In this document: piece by piece, positions 54,095-54,884 of the stretch | Numbering within the stretch: position 1 is the first letter of the stretch | Layout of the letters: each line of letters begins with the position of its first letter | Assembly: GCA_002721445.1 (NCBI GenBank) | Contig: PBKN01000017.1 | Location: forward strand, 1 to 54,884 | Direction of reading: 5' to 3' | Length of the DNA: 54,884 bases | Source: Chloroflexota bacterium | Lineage (GTDB): Bacteria > Chloroflexota > Dehalococcoidia > Lucifugimonadales > GCA-002723415 | The notes under the pieces: model-generated | The model's database searches: none | Seen by the model: the letters and a program-made list of their open reading frames with translations, nothing else | What the model was told of the DNA's origin: nothing | Made by a program: the position numbers and the translations under genes

Positions 54095-54883
54095 TTATTG
54101 TGAAGGAGCATTTGAAAAATCAGTCACACCATCTGCTCCTAACCACCATTGAATTGTCATAACACCACCATTAGTTGATACAAATCTCATTACACCGTAT
54201 TTATTAGTGTTATTAACTTTAAATACTAACAATCCATCATTTTGGGCACTTGAACCATGATATGAAGGTGCATCTTCTGAACAAATACCTACTACTAAGC
54301 CTCCTGTATAAGTTAACGATGAAACATTGGTTAATTCAGATAAACTATCGAATCCATCATAAGAACCACTGTGCCAGTTAATTGTTCCATTACATCCAGC
54401 ACCTGAACTATTTACATTTGCTACATCTATATGATTTCTAAAATAAAAATACCCTCGTTTACCACTTGCAATAGACCACCACATTCTATTAGATCCACTA
54501 CCAATATCATAACTAGAACTTTCACTCATATTTGTTGTTCCATATGTTCCATTCCATGAACTAGATGAAGGAGTAGCAGTAGGTGTTGGTGTTAAAGTTG
54601 GCGTAGGCGTTGGAGTAGCTGTTGGAGCAACAGTAGGTGTTGGTGTTAAAGTTGGCGTAGGCGTTGGCATAGCTGTTGGAGCAACAGTAGGTGTTGGTGT
54701 TAAAGTTGGTGTAGGCGTTGGCGTAGCTGTTGGAGCAACAGTAGGTGTTGGTGTTAAAGTTGGCGTAGGTGTTGGCGTAGGCGTATTAGAATTACCAGAA
54801 ACTATTAAAGTTCCTACTGTACCATTTCCAAATTCTGTACTTGCACTTGTACTATTTAAACAATAATACTGTAAACTACCTGT
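54095..54883 (-). CDS. C-terminal part of a Thr-Pro repeat surface protein (5' end outside window)
   Basis: The frame is open to the right edge and codes [20 protein letters not shown], then [10 protein letters not shown], a long Thr/Pro/Val/Ala linker built of an 18-residue repeat, and a C-terminal domain of about 150 residues (SSSWNGTYG ... [16 protein letters not shown] ... [16 protein letters not shown]). The Met at 54670 is inside the repeat and is not a start. Such Thr-Pro linkers are typical of extracellular, often glycosylated proteins; the HtrA-like lipoprotein at 31450 has a similar one. The terminal domain is Ser/Gly/Trp-rich and beta-type, possibly binding. Signal peptide and function are not visible. 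Confidence 0.8.
   Translation of the reverse strand, partial: TGSLQYYCLNSTSASTEFGNGTVGTLIVSGNSNTPTPTPTPTLTPTPTVAPTATPTPTPTLTPTPTVAPTAMPTPTPTLTPTPTVAPTATPTPTPTLTPTPTATPSSSSWNGTYGTTNMSESSSYDIGSGSNRMWWSIASGKRGYFYFRNHIDVANVNSSGAGCNGTINWHSGSYDGFDSLSELTNVSSLTYTGGLVVGICSEDAPSYHGSSAQNDGLLVFKVNNTNKYGVMRFVSTNGGVMTIQWWLGADGVTDFSNAPSQ
54582..54784 (-). repeat. 54-bp tandem repeats coding the Thr-Pro linker
   Basis: The unit starting GGTGTTGGTGTTAAAG on the plus strand begins at 54582, 54636, 54690 and 54744, a period of exactly 54 bases (18 codons). Copies differ by a few third-position or single changes, one of which creates the internal ATG codon (plus strand CAT at 54668-54670). The near identity implies recent expansion or ongoing homogenisation. 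Confidence 0.93.
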
Positions 54884-54884
54884 A

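Noticed and set aside
54572-54784. CRISPR-like repeat array
   Set aside because: The repeats are contiguous 54-base units without unique spacers and lie in a continuous reading frame coding Thr-Pro repeats.

Overview
The window is AT-rich bacterial chromosomal DNA (roughly 25-32% G+C in the lines I counted by hand), densely coded, using the standard code with TAA, TAG and TGA stops. There is no phage, IS element, CRISPR array, rRNA or plasmid gene. Its features are a conserved dnaX-ybaB-recR-recO block, many paralogous oxidoreductases and hydrolases, lipoproteins with Thr-Pro repeat linkers, heterotetrameric sarcosine oxidase, and two UMF1-type transporters. This mix suggests a free-living, probably marine heterotroph. 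A low-G+C Chloroflexota bacterium of the SAR202 type is my best guess. That placement is an inference; no 16S rRNA or ribosomal protein is present to test it.

Layout. (1) 1-2272: DNA replication and recombination genes (dnaX 3' end, ybaB, recR, recO), then tRNA-Arg(CCT) at 2473. (2) 2599-6560: a PHP phosphoesterase, then an envelope group of NfeD protease, slipin and coiled-coil lipoprotein, closed by a strong bidirectional terminator. (3) 6606-22136: an accessory catabolic region. It holds an NHL-repeat protein, M20 amidohydrolase, aldo/keto reductase, two five-bladed-propeller glycosidase-like proteins, a UMF1 transporter, TrhO, a hydroxyacyl-CoA dehydrogenase-like protein, an Atu3266-like amidohydrolase, three tandem paralogous lipoproteins, a compositionally foreign YhcH/YiaL-like gene and a metallo-beta-lactamase-fold hydrolase. 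(4) 22155-36919: an SDR, a 2-hydroxyacid dehydrogenase, threonine synthase, a SelW-like protein, a VOC protein, Yip1, a ThDP enzyme, an M19 dipeptidase, a small RHH-like protein, SDR-type threonine dehydrogenase, an HtrA-like lipoprotein, a PLP lyase and a second UMF1 transporter. (5) 37054-41067: a 1052-residue BNR/Asp-box propeller protein and a serine hydrolase. (6) 41064-50290: a sarcosine oxidase operon led by a 2-hydroxyacid dehydrogenase, then divergent kbl, an SDR and thiL. (7) 50386-54884: a MenB-like crotonase, a hypothetical gene, an aldo/keto reductase, a zinc alcohol dehydrogenase, a DUF805 protein and the 3' end of a repeat-rich surface protein.

Metabolic reading. thrC, tdh, kbl and the sarcosine oxidase operon converge on threonine and glycine: threonine goes to 2-amino-3-oxobutyrate and then glycine plus acetyl-CoA, while sarcosine is oxidatively demethylated to glycine. 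The two 2-hydroxyacid dehydrogenases could reduce glyoxylate-like products. The remaining hydrolases, epimerase-like proteins and dehydrogenases look like tools for diverse dissolved organic matter.

The most unusual signals are: several enzymes with normal folds but a replaced catalytic or metal-binding residue (SDR Lys to Asn, hydroxyacyl-CoA dehydrogenase His to Asn, MenB-like Asp to Ala, and an amidohydrolase missing most metal ligands); a triplicated lipoprotein family of unknown function with a conserved Cys-Gly-rich-Cys segment; a YhcH-like gene at about 42% G+C in a much poorer background; and a slipin that lacks its usual membrane anchor. No complete new defence or mobile system is visible.
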